Part shown: positions 27,101 to 36,085 of the stretch, one piece after another
Position numbering within the stretch: position 1 is the first letter of the stretch
Layout: each line of letters begins with the position of its first letter
NCBI GenBank assembly: GCA_000181795.3
Contig: CM012953.1
Location: 17,546,937 to 17,598,966, forward strand
From: Trichinella spiralis
Taxonomy: Eukaryota; Nematoda; Enoplea; Trichinellida; Trichinellidae
Length of the DNA stretch: 52,030 nt
Direction: 5' to 3'
Translations under genes and position numbers: made by a program
Notes under the pieces: model-generated
Database searches by the model: none
What the model saw: only the letters and a program-made list of their open reading frames with translations
Told to the model about the DNA's origin: nothing

Positions 27101-30100
27101 TAATGCTATAATCTTTTTTAAACTTTTTGCTTCTAGAATTCATTCTGTCAGTAAAAATCATACCTACCTTATGCAAAAGTAAGTTTCTTTTTGTACTTTT
27201 TTTTTATTTTTATGAGACTGTTATCTTAAAATAATATTATTAGCAAACGGAATTGTTGCAAATAAATGCAACGATGTGCTACGTCATTAATCACAAATGA
27301 TACATTTCAATTTAACTTAATTGCAATGATTCATTAAACTTTTTAACCATTTATTAAAGTAATGACTAGAAGTTTAATGCTAATTTGTTCGATTAGTTAA
27401 TTTATAAAGCAAAGAGCTAACGGCATTGCATTTTATTGAATTCAGTTCTACATCAGTTTTTTTTTCAAAATTATTCCAATTTTAAATTCAAAATTGATTT
27501 CAATTTTAATTTTTCCTTCACGCCTTGGTTTTACATTATCATTATTTTGTATGCATGCATGTTAGTTCAGTTTAATTATGTGCAACCTTTAAGAATTTGT
27601 GGAAAAGTATTGAATATGACATTTTTTACTATGGCTGAAGAAATGATCATATATTTTCACACTGATGTTTATTTTGGTGGAAATGGATTTGTAGCTACGT
27701 ATGGAATCGGTAAGAAAATTATGGCAGACACTAGCGTATTTTAAGTAATTTTTATGAATTTAAGCAGTAACCTTTTAAACTAAACAAAGAATAAAATGCT
27801 GCACAGCGTTTATGATTATTTAGTTGAAATAAAGATTAAAACAAATGTTTTTCAAATAATAATTAAATTTACTGGTGTAAAGCATTATCAAAAATTAATT
27901 TGAATTTGAGTTCATGTTAAATGCTTTTTAACTGAATTATTTATTATATTACAGCTATTTCCGTTTTAAAATATCCCAATCACCGTTTTTTTCAATATAG
28001 AAAGAAATGCTTAAATAAACAGTGTACTATACATGTATTGTATAATGCAAAAACTAAATTTGTTTTAGTCAGCAACCCATGCATTTACTTGAAGTGTAAG
28101 AATGGCGGCTTTTGCTACATTCATAAATCAAGCTTACAGCCAGTATGTCAGTGTAGATTTGGTAAATTTATTTTTGAATTTGGTTTTATATTAAACCATG
28201 TTTGTGTATACTGATGTCTTAAATTATTAATTTAGGATATTTTGGATTACTGTGCGAAAAGTTTCGAAACTGTCCAGATGGCTATTGTCTCAACGGAGGT
28301 ATTTGCTTATCAGAATACAAAAAACCGTACCGTTGCAGTTGCCCCAAAGGACTTCAGGGAAAGCGATGTGAAATTGGTTTGTTAGCTTATTTTACAGCGT
28401 CAGCTTGAAGCCAGTTTCAATGTGTAATTTTTAGCTGTTTGTGGAGGAATTTATTATACTGGTGCTACGTTGTCTATGCCAAGCATTCGTTCTTTGAAAC
28501 TTGAAAAATTAGAAGTACGAAGTAAACCCAATCTTTGCATATGCTAATGCATAATGTAACTTAACATCTATTGTGTATTACATATATATATTTTTTTATT
28601 TTAAAATGACAATAATATTTTTGATTAGATTATTGCTATTTTAGTACTATAATGTTCAGTATTAAATCAGCTTTGCTGTATTGTTAGATGAAATGATAAA
28701 AGAATTAATTACATTTCAGTATTCTATTGGTAAAAATTTATTCTGTGATTTTGTGATAAGCAGAATTAAAGGTTAGAAATTATAGTTTTAATAAATGTTG
28801 TAAAATGTTCAGCAAAAGCAATAATCGTAAATGGTATGAATAAAAAAATTTGCAGTTTAATCTTTGCTAACATAAATAATTAATTTAAAATTTATGAAGT
28901 ATTGTTTGAAATAGTTTATTTAAAAGAATACTGTTCTTTTTCATTTATTCTTTTTAAAACAAAGGTATTTTTAAAACTTTTGAGCGCTGTTTTATTACTG
29001 CAATTTAATGTTGAAAACGTTTGAAAAATTTGCGATTTTACGGCAATAAATGTTGTAATTTTTGAAAATATACCTTCAAATTGAAAATCATTTTTTTTAG
29101 TGCAATTACTTTTTGGAAACAGATTCATCAGCAATTTCAGTTCAGTTTGAGAAATTATTCTTTGGTTGGCAGTCTGAATGTAAACATAGTTATGTTGAAA
29201 TTCACGAAGGATGGGATCAAACCAATAGCAGTATAATTGGAAGGTAAGTTTTTGTAATTTGATTGCCTTATAATTTAATGTTTTAAATCAACTTTGATAT
29301 TTATTTATGTTAGATATTGCAACAATGAAGAAATGCCTGCTTTAATAGGAACACAAGGTAATAATCGACTGTTCCTTCTCGTCAGAGCAGTTATCACTTC
29401 GGATAAAGCTGCGAATTACACATTTAAAGTTAGAGAAGGTAAGAGGCAATTTTTGAATGTTTTAATCAAAAATTTTTAATGACATTGTATATAATACTTA
29501 AAAAGCATTGCCTATATTTTCCTTGTAATTTTGATATTTTTCTGAAAAATTGTATAAAAATTATTTACGGAGCGTGAAAGTTGAAGAATTGAAGATTAAA
29601 GGAGACGCATTTAATAATAAATAAAATGAAAACATATTGTACACCTTGCATAATATGATATTTAATTGTTTTGATATTTTAAATTTGGTAGATTTCAAAT
29701 GTCATTATACAATATGCCCAAACAGTGACTGCAGTCAACGTCAGAATGAAATTCTTTGCATTTGTCCACCGTACATGACAGGACAGCTTTGTAATATTGG
29801 TAAGTTAGTGATATTATAAAACTGTTATTAATAGCTTGATATATGCTTTTCAGTTGTCTATTATTTTAGAGAGATGTGGTTACAGTGTTGTAAATGAATC
29901 TCAAGGAATAATCAAATCATTTGGAAGTTATTCCTTTTATTTGGGCCGTGCTCATTGCTTTTACAATATCAAAACTCAACCTGAATCAGTTATAGCATTA
30001 ACTAATGAAGAAGAACTTTTTAATGAAGAAAATTCTTTAATTTTTTTTGACGGAAAAAATGAGTTGGATTATAAAATAGAAAAGTAACTTTTCATTTCTT

Positions 30101-33100
30101 GTGTTTTTCTTTTTTGAAAATTTTCCATTTTAGCCTCCAGACATTTCTTTCGAGTACAAATGAAATTTCCATACAATTTTCAGCAGTATTCCGATACAAT
30201 GTAATACCAGCGTTTGAAGTGACATTTTATGAATGTAAGCACACAAACTGTACAATGCAATTTGTAAAACTGTAAAAGCATAATTAATTTTTAATTTAAT
30301 GAATAAATGTTTTTTCAGTGCCAACTCAGACGTATCACGTTGAACAATTTGGAGAATTATCTTCTTTTGATCCTGTGTTTGCACCGTTTCGCAGATTTTT
30401 TCGTCGCTATACAATAGCAGTTCCTGGTTTCAGTGGTATACTTTTGCGGATGCTTTATTTCAATGTCAGCGATTGCACGAAAAATCACGTGGATATTTAT
30501 GCGGAAGAAAAATTTGTGGAAAGGTAATTCAAAAGCAGTTTATTCATAATTAAAACAACATCATTACGGATGATGTAGTTGAATTTCAATTTTAATTTAT
30601 AATGTAATTTTTTTCATATGATTTTTTCATTAATAGTTGATGTTTTGAAAAATTGAAACTATTCGTGAAAGCGTGAGCTGAAGAGGTTTTGGCAGTGTTC
30701 AACTTCATTAAAAATTTTCAATAATATCAAACTTAGTTCAAATATTATACAGATAGATAGATACAATGTTGTCATCTATTTTTTTAAATATCTGCTGGCA
30801 ACACAATGTTCATATTACACTGTTTGTCAAAATTTTAAATAATGCCAAATAATTATACTTGTTTACTTTGAAATGTTATAGACTTTGCGATGTATCTATC
30901 ACCGATGAAGAAGTTACCATAAATTCTGGCAGTGTTACGTTTGTTGCAAACTTTACAAAATATACAGATGAATTTCTTGGATTTTCATTAAATTATTCTG
31001 CATTTGTTGGTAACAAATGCTTTACGCTTCACGAAGTTTTACTGTTCCAATTTTAATGATAGAGATGAATTGTAGATTTTTGTACTGAAAATAAAGTAAA
31101 ATGTCCATCACCGGAGGTATGCAAAAATTCAAAAGATGGCGCAGTTTGTGTCTGTCCGGCTGGTGTTGCTGGAACGAACTGTAAATGTGAGTATGAATAT
31201 TGTTGTAATATTAACAGATTTAATTTGAAATGGTTTTAGTAAACTGTGATAATTTGATATTGTACAACAGCTCTGCAATCATTACTTCTCCACGTTATCC
31301 AGATTTGTACATGAATAACTTGTCTTGCTTTTGGAAAATTGCTGCAAATCAGAAAGGCAAGGTCGTCAAAGCTATTCTTACAGTAGATCATATTGAAGGT
31401 ACAATGCCAGAATGCAATCAAGATTTTGTAGCTGTTTCTTATTTAAATTCAAGGCAACAAGAAATTGAAATTGGAAAGTAAGCTCACTTTCTTTATACAG
31501 AACATTTGTACAGAATTAGTCTTATTGAAAAATTTATAAAAGAGATAAAATAAATATATTTCAGATATTGTGGACAAAATTACACAATCCAATTGACCAG
31601 TGCCACAAATAATTTGATTGTAAAATTCAAAAGTGATGAGCGCATAACATTCAACGGATTTGTTCTCGAATATACCCTTGGTATTTATTTTCTTTTATAG
31701 CTTTACTTTATTCCATTTGTTTATTTGTTATTTTTATCAGTGAGACGTGGTTGTCAAAATTTTATGTGTTTGAATGGAGGAACATGTTCAGATTCAATTT
31801 TCCAAATATTTTGCACATGTCCGCCGGGTTACATTGGAATGTTCTGTGAAATTGGTAAAATCTAAGTTCAATTTTATATTTCATGTTCTGCTTGATTCAG
31901 CATATTATTGCTTTTTTATTCATTTTTTCTAGACGTATTCTGTGCAAAACATTCATGTCAACACGGAGCAACTTGTTCAATGGGAAAATGCAAATGTTCC
32001 GAAGGATTCAGTGGGCAATTCTGTGAAAATTTTGGTTAGAAAAGTTTCACATAACTGGAAAAAATGACAATAATTTTCCCTATATGTTAATACAGTTGGC
32101 AGTTGAATATTTTTAAGCAATAAAAATAATAAAATAAATTTAAGCAAGTTTTCAAATGAAGCAGAGTTTGTCTAAATTAACAGGCAGATCAGATCAGGCT
32201 ATTTAAAAAGCAATTTTCTAATTATTTAGCAATTTTTATAAATTCACTCTCTGTGAATATTGTGCACTTCACTCAATGTTTTGATTGCATGCGTATTTTT
32301 CTTTTTGTTTAATGTTGAAAAGCTGGTGGAATTTTTTTTTATTAACTACATTTATTGTTAATGTTTAGTCAATTCTGAGCAGAATATATTCCAATTTCCT
32401 ACCACTATCATGTCTCCATTTTATCCTCATAAATATCCAAATGATATCAACATAACATGGAATCTGATAAGTGCTGAATCTGGACTGCTGCTGCAATTTA
32501 AGCACATATCTCTTGAATATTCAACGAGCTGTGATCAGAATGATTTTGTTCAAGTTTCTGATTTAAATCGCACAATAGGAATGTATATATAACAGAAGTA
32601 GCAATTTATTTCAATTTTTATTAAAATTTTTTTCTAACTTAGATTTTGCGGTTCAATGTTGCCACCTGTTATTTATACTACTGACAAGTATCTTAAGATA
32701 ATTTTCCATTCTGATTCATCCATTTCTATGGAAGGATTTGAAGCTTTTGTTGCAAGTAATTATTCTTTCTTATTGGAAACAATATTTTCCAGATGAGGAT
32801 ATTTTAATCTGATAGTTTAAATATTAATTATCACTTAATTCACAAATGTTCATTGATACTTTGATAGATAGTAAAGATCCATGTGAAATGTTTGATTGCT
32901 CTGGACACGGTGTCTGTAAAGCTGAAAATGGATATGTATCATGCAAATGCCACAAAAATTATTCTGGAGAAAATTGTGAAATTAGTAATTGATTAATTAC
33001 TACTGGAGTCAAGCAATTTTTTAATCTAAAATTTCCATTTCAGATAATGCATGTCGCAATGTGATATGCATGAATTCAGGGACGTGCATTATCAGAAAAG

Positions 33101-34866
33101 GCGCACCAATTTGTAATTGTAGATGGCCTTTTACCGGTCCTAAATGTGCTGATGGTTAGAAAATGAATTTAATTATTTGAATTGAACTGAATTAAATCAT
33201 TTATCATTTAAGTACTCTGCGGCTATTATTTTAAACATATTTTCAATGGGAAAATTTCTTTTCTCAATCTAATCAATTCCAACGTGTCTAATGTTGACTG
33301 CACTTGGACAGTTGAAGAACCAGAAAATTCTACCATTTCAATAAATATTAATAACTTCGAAATGAAATATCCAAATGAGGATTGCAATTCAAATTTTTTG
33401 GAAATTGTTGATGGAAAATCTATAAAATCAACAGTGATTGCAAAGTAAGTTTGTTTTTCACAACAGTAGAACAACACACGTTTACAGTGGTAATTTCTAG
33501 TGGAATAAAATAATAAATTTTTAACCAAATAATTCATGGCTGTCTATCTTGAATGAAATTTATTATTTTACATTTGTCCAGTGATTATTTAAGCTCATGC
33601 AGTATTTATTATTTATTATTTCAGATATTGTGATTCGAAAAATGTGACATCTTTACTTACTACTAAAACAAACTTGCTGACAGTGAGGTTTGTCAGCAAG
33701 CACGCTACGCACGACAGCTTTGCCATTGACTTTACAACTGGTAAATATTTGCTAATAGTTTAAAATGATAAGTTGTTTCTAATCAGTTAGTTCTATACAG
33801 TTACGTGACTTGTATTCTGCATTTCGTCTCCTTTAAAATAATCACTTTATTTATTGACTAATATTGTTTTTGTTATATATAATTTTTTAGATTATCAAGG
33901 AAAAAATATATGCAATGTTTACTGTCAAAATTATGGAATATGCAAAATTCAAAACCAAAAACCAATTTGTGACTGTTCAGATGGTTTTTCTGGTGTGCAC
34001 TGTGAAAAAGGCATTCGAATTTTATTTACTTTACACATTTATTTAAAAATATTTCAACAAAATGTTGAAATTATAGATTTATGGTGCTCTTCAAATCCTT
34101 GTTTAAATGGAGGAATATGTAAGCACAATGAAAATAATACAAGTTATCAGTGCAGCTGTTTGAAGAATTTTAGTGGTGACAATTGTGAAAATGGTATGTT
34201 GGTTTGGTATTGTTTGTAACGAATTTGAAAATTATTAGTTTAGTTATTTGTGGGGGTACTTTGAAACTTTGGAAACGATTTACAAGTCCACTGTACCCAA
34301 ATTCATATCCCAATTTAAGTCGCTGCATTTGGACGTACAATGATACAAGAAGAAATATCCTATTGTCATTTACAAACTTCCAGCTTGAACTAACAGATGA
34401 TTGCAGTAATGATTACGTTGCTATAGAAAGATGTTCTTTTGTTTCAGGATGCTCATCTGTCCTCAAAAGCAGGTATGAAATTCTACTGAAAATTTTCTAT
34501 CAATTTTTAAAATTTTAGGCGGACCATTAAACATACTTTCATTTAAAAAAGCATATATCTACCAAGTATAATTTGATTATAATTTAGATGAAAGGAAATC
34601 ATACTGATTTATATACAGTTTTACATAAATTCTAATGTTATGTTTTTAATTATTTGCTTTTTCTTTAATAACTGAAAACATTTTTCACTTGCAGATACTG
34701 TGGAAATAAACGTTTCAAAATTCTCATCCAACTACATGCATTCCAAAGAAACTGGGAATGGTTGAAAGTTACCTTCATTTCTGATTCTACTGATTCATTT
34801 AGCGGTTTCAGCGCTAAATTGTTGCCGTCTGATATGAAAATTTCAAATAGCAGCGTTGCTGTGTGA
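4545..34866 (+). CDS. Giant type II membrane SEA-CUB-EGF protein (98 exons called)
   Basis: This is one host gene spread over 30 kb. Exons called by hand from domain content, GT-AG borders and phase total 13,899 nt, divisible by three, or about 4,630 residues. The order is: cytosolic tail of about 64 residues, one signal-anchor helix, a SEA domain, then 24 CUB domains alternating with runs of one to three EGF-like repeats (about 38 recognisable, three degenerate), ending in a CUB and TGA at 34864-34866. CUB and EGF modules bind proteins outside the cell, so a membrane-anchored or shed extracellular receptor or scaffold is inferred; no ligand can be named. Cubilin is the closest known theme, but it has its EGFs in one N-terminal block and no SEA. 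Two introns use GC donors. The start follows a splice-acceptor-like sequence, so an upstream exon remains possible. Details are in the block entries. Confidence 0.85.
6154..8565 (+). CDS. CUB1, EGF1, CUB2, EGF2, EGF3 block
   Basis: Exons: 6154-6472 and 6775-6905 (CUB1); 6964-7083 (EGF1); 7153-7384 and 7441-7559 (CUB2); 7610-7697 and 7754-7779 (EGF2); 8385-8477 and 8539-8565 (EGF3). CUB1 keeps [17 protein letters not shown] and LCQIP but has lost both cysteines of the first disulfide (HSW replaces CxW). CUB2 has all four cysteines, including CNW and FCGHD. EGF1 reads [12 protein letters not shown] then [13 protein letters not shown]2 and EGF3 are each split late by an intron, leaving final exons of only 26 and 27 nt. 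A 605-nt intron separates EGF2 from EGF3. Confidence 0.85.
8630..10616 (+). CDS. EGF4, CUB3, degenerate EGF5, EGF6, CUB4, CUB5 block
   Basis: Exon 8630-8963 joins EGF4 ([13 protein letters not shown]) to the first half of CUB3 with no intron between, unlike the rest of the gene. CUB3 ends in 9022-9143 and lacks both cysteines of the second disulfide. Exon 9313-9426 is in frame and phase-matched but keeps only two EGF-like cysteines. EGF6 is 9660-9776 ([12 protein letters not shown]). CUB4 is 9824-10052 plus 10106-10224 with [11 protein letters not shown] and HCG. CUB5 (10284-10616) is complete in a single exon, the only CUB here without an internal intron. It keeps all four cysteines ([24 protein letters not shown]). 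CUB4 and CUB5 are adjacent. Confidence 0.82.
10912..13038 (+). CDS. EGF7-9, CUB6, degenerate EGF10, EGF11, EGF12 block
   Basis: Exon 10912-11151 carries two EGFs ([12 protein letters not shown] and [12 protein letters not shown]). Its acceptor must be the AG at 10910-10911, because the alternatives create a stop with the preceding phase-1 base. EGF9 is 11212-11334. CUB6 is 11631-11844 plus 12418-12530 with four cysteines ([26 protein letters not shown]). Exon 12579-12641 is only 63 nt and encodes a half-EGF ([12 protein letters not shown]). EGF11 and EGF12 share 12749-12916, and EGF12 finishes in 12979-13038. The introns flanking the second half of CUB6 are 573 and 48 nt. Confidence 0.82.
13301..15201 (+). 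CDS. CUB7, EGF13-15, degenerate CUB8 and partial EGF block
   Basis: CUB7 uses three exons: 13301-13499, a 33-nt microexon 13574-13606 and 13664-13791. It reads [28 protein letters not shown] and DCGYK. EGF13 (13841-13954) and EGF14 (14013-14126) are single exons. EGF15 is split 14529-14582 plus 14639-14698 and opens with DIDEC, a calcium-binding EGF signature. CUB8 (14753-14960 plus 15014-15201) is the most diverged CUB: it keeps the first cysteine and an AWIV strand but lacks the other three. Exon 15014-15201 ends with a cysteine-bearing stub ([10 protein letters not shown]) where an EGF would be expected. Confidence 0.75.
15202..17086. other. Longest intron called (about 1.9 kb), no feature recognised
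   Basis: The donor GTGAGA follows 15201 and the acceptor AG lies at 17085-17086, both in phase 1. The interior is slightly less AT-rich than neighbouring introns and holds a TA tract at about 15727-15746. I find no EGF or CUB exon with usable borders in it. Confidence 0.5.
17087..18597 (+). CDS. CUB9, non-modular linker exon, CUB10 block
   Basis: CUB9 is 17087-17300 plus 17543-17673. It keeps YIEVYDGD and both cysteines of the first pair but neither of the second. Exon 17741-17884 (144 nt, phase 1-1) encodes a polar, cysteine-free linker ([20 protein letters not shown]) that matches no module. CUB10 is 18187-18427 plus 18470-18597 with [27 protein letters not shown] and TGFELHF, and it lacks both cysteines of the first pair. 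No EGF lies between these two CUBs, so the linker may replace a lost EGF, which is inference. Confidence 0.78.
18646..20976 (+). CDS. EGF17-19, CUB11, EGF20-22 block
   Basis: Single-exon EGFs are 18646-18759 ([12 protein letters not shown]), 18812-18931 ([16 protein letters not shown]), 19300-19410, 20276-20392, 20697-20810 ([12 protein letters not shown]) and 20860-20976 ([12 protein letters not shown]). All are multiples of three with phase-1 borders. CUB11 is 19466-19673 plus 20115-20227. It has all four cysteines ([25 protein letters not shown]) and its acceptor is the TTTAG just before CGTTATGTGG. Three EGFs follow it in a row, the usual maximum in this gene. Confidence 0.86.
21116..23235 (+). 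CDS. CUB12, EGF23, CUB13, EGF24-26 block
   Basis: CUB12 is 21116-21338 plus 21635-21756. Its first cysteine codon is created at the 20976/21116 splice (T joined to GC), and [29 protein letters not shown] and FCGYE follow. EGF23 is 21806-21940 and has a longer middle loop than its neighbours. CUB13 is 22274-22511 plus 22573-22691 with [20 protein letters not shown] and FCGHA, plus an extra cysteine (CPKCC). EGF24 (22763-22882), EGF25 (22939-23058) and EGF26 (23125-23235) are single exons separated by introns of 56 and 66 nt. Confidence 0.86.
23290..25049 (+). CDS. CUB14, EGF27-29, CUB15 block
   Basis: CUB14 is 23290-23539 plus 23591-23715 ([29 protein letters not shown]). Its last intron must start with GC at 23716-23717 (AATAG then GCATGT): the next GT, at 23721, would break the frame into EGF27. 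EGF27 is 23767-23883, EGF28 23935-24054 and EGF29 24397-24519. CUB15 uses three exons, 24579-24653, 24708-24870 and 24928-25049. The first two are separated by a 54-nt stop-free intron in frame; splicing it out gives the normal YPEPSP to DCNWEF spacing, whereas retention would insert 18 residues. Confidence 0.83.
25758..27709 (+). CDS. EGF30, CUB16, EGF31, CUB17 block
   Basis: EGF30 is 25758-25883 ([12 protein letters not shown]). CUB16 is cut into four exons: 25940-26015, 26077-26188, a 38-nt microexon 26239-26276 and 26349-26467. It retains [21 protein letters not shown] and LCS. EGF31 is 26521-26640. CUB17 uses three exons, 26896-27088, 27137-27178 (42 nt) and 27594-27709, with [30 protein letters not shown] and ICGKV. 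The extra introns inside these CUBs depart from the one-phase-2-intron rule of the gene. Confidence 0.82.
28069..31009 (+). CDS. EGF32, EGF33, CUB18, EGF34, CUB19, CUB20 block
   Basis: EGF32 begins in 28069-28161 and ends in 28236-28376, which also holds EGF33 ([12 protein letters not shown]). CUB18 uses three exons: 28435-28514, 29101-29243 and 29314-29438 ([21 protein letters not shown]). EGF34 is 29692-29799. CUB19 is 29870-30083 plus 30134-30234 and keeps only its first cysteine pair. CUB20 is 30319-30523 plus 30882-31009 and keeps only its second pair ([16 protein letters not shown]). CUB19 and CUB20 are adjacent with no EGF between. This is the most diverged region after CUB8. Confidence 0.76.
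31076..34193 (+). CDS. EGF35, CUB21, EGF36-37, CUB22, EGF38-39, CUB23, EGF40-41 block
   Basis: This stretch is a regular alternation. EGF exons: 31076-31186, 31741-31854, 31933-32034, 32868-32984, 33044-33154, 33891-34010 and 34077-34193. CUB exon pairs: CUB21 31240-31477/31565-31680; CUB22 32369-32582/32643-32755; CUB23 33213-33444/33625-33740. CUB21 and CUB23 have four cysteines (CFWKI, YCGQN; DCTWTV, YCDSK). CUB22 lacks the whole first pair (NITWNL) but keeps [10 protein letters not shown] and FCGSM. The 66-nt gap 34011-34076 is open in frame; it fits the phase-1 EGF border only if a GC donor is used, and retention would add 22 residues. Confidence 0.85.
34244..34866 (+). CDS. Terminal CUB24 and stop codon
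   Basis: Exons 34244-34472 and 34695-34866. CUB24 reads [34 protein letters not shown] and RYCGNK, with two extra cysteines in ERCSFVSGC. After the final FSGFSAKL strand about 15 polar residues lead to TGA at 34864-34866. No hydrophobic helix or GPI-type tail follows, so attachment to the membrane rests on the N-terminal anchor alone. Confidence 0.87.
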
Positions 34867-34985
34867 CTTCTTTTTACTTTTCCAAATTCTATGTTGAGAA
34901 AAATAATGTTTTATGCTTATTATATTTGTTAAAGATGTATAACAGCAGTATAATATTGAGCTATTTTTCTGAAATTGTTTGACCA

Positions 34986-34991
34986 AATAAA
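34986..34991 (+). terminator. Probable poly(A) signal of the giant gene
   Basis: AATAAA lies 120 nt after the stop codon in an AT-rich 3' UTR, the first such hexamer downstream. Confidence 0.6.
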
Positions 34992-35338
34992 TGCAATGCA
35001 GCGATCTGCTTAAATGTAGTTGCTGTAACATGGTTAACGTAGTTGAAACAGTTAAACAAAAACTAAACAAACTTAAAACTGTAACAAATTGCTTCCAAGG
35101 ATTGCTGAACAGCTCACAGTCCTTTATTTCGTTGCTTCATAACCCTTGGATGGTGGCGTGCATAATCCGACCGTTAGTGGTGGCTCGTGGTCTACCGGAC
35201 CCTCCTCGTTAATTCACATTTATAGATATTTCAACTAATTTCTTCAACTTTTTGCAGTAGCATTGTTGCAGATTCCAACTGAAGATAAAACCTGAGCGTC
35301 AATAATCGACAGTATGACGAGATATTTTTAGAAGAAAG

Positions 35339-35530
35339 AAGTAACCTGATATAGCTGACCATAGTTGTTTTTGTCTGGAAGCAATCCGATATAGCTGACC
35401 ATAGTTGTTACTGTCTAGAAGCAGCCTGATATAGCTGACCAGTTGTTACTGTCTAGAAGCAGCCTGATATAGCTGACCAGTTGTTATTGTCTAGAAGCAA
35501 TTCGATATATTTGACCTAATTGTTGTTGTA
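35339..35530. repeat. Tandem repeat, five units of 38-40 bp
   Basis: Units begin at 35339, 35379, 35419, 35457 and 35495. They share AAGCAGCCTGATATAGCTGA (with small variation) followed by CCAGTTGTTACTGTCTAG. The first two units are 40 bp, the next two 38 bp, and the last is diverged. There are no spacers. The repeat could be part of an old LTR or a host minisatellite. Confidence 0.9.
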
Positions 35531-35556
35531 GTTTGTTTTTCTTTCGTGTGTGTATC

Positions 35557-35591
<35 letters not shown>

Positions 35592-36085
35592 ATGTGAGTT
35601 AGTGAGTTAGTGAACGAGTTACTTGATCTCTAGTCGAATAAAGCGTTGGTGTTCTTTTCGAGATTGTTTTGGTCTTTATATTCGAAAGATAGGAAGGAAT
35701 ACCGGAGAAAACGTGACTGGAATCAGCAGAGATAATAGGTAAGTCGTTGGAGCTTACGACGCGGGTCCAAAAGGGGGAACCGTACATCGAAGATAGAACT
35801 CAGTGGTTCAAATAGTCGAACCGCGGGTTAATTATACAGTCCACTGAAACTTGATTATCGTTATCGACGAGGAAGATCCAATACAAGCATTATATACGTT
35901 TATACGTTTATATTATAGCCGGAAGCCACTCCCGCTGGAAATACAGGAACAAGGCTTCCACTTGACCCGACGTCCCAAATTTAAGATTTTGAAACCCGCG
36001 GGTACAAGGTTCACCGGCAAATATGCTAATGCCATCAGCATTTTAACCTTTTATCTTACCTCCTGATTATTCATATAATCATTTC
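35531..36085. other. Unassigned stretch, possibly an old LTR remnant
   Basis: A TA tract (about 35557-35577) is followed by a GTTAGTTA-type run and then GTCGAATAAAGCG, resembling an LTR poly(A) region, but no matching second copy or TG...CA ends could be recognised. A short frame at 35851-36066 matches nothing I know. Confidence 0.25.

Noticed and set aside
4545-34866. Calling the large gene cubilin (CUBN)
   Set aside because: Cubilin has its EGF repeats in an N-terminal block followed by consecutive CUBs and no SEA or signal anchor. The order here differs, so orthology is not supported.
35339-35530. CRISPR-like array
   Set aside because: The units are contiguous with no spacers and the genome is eukaryotic.
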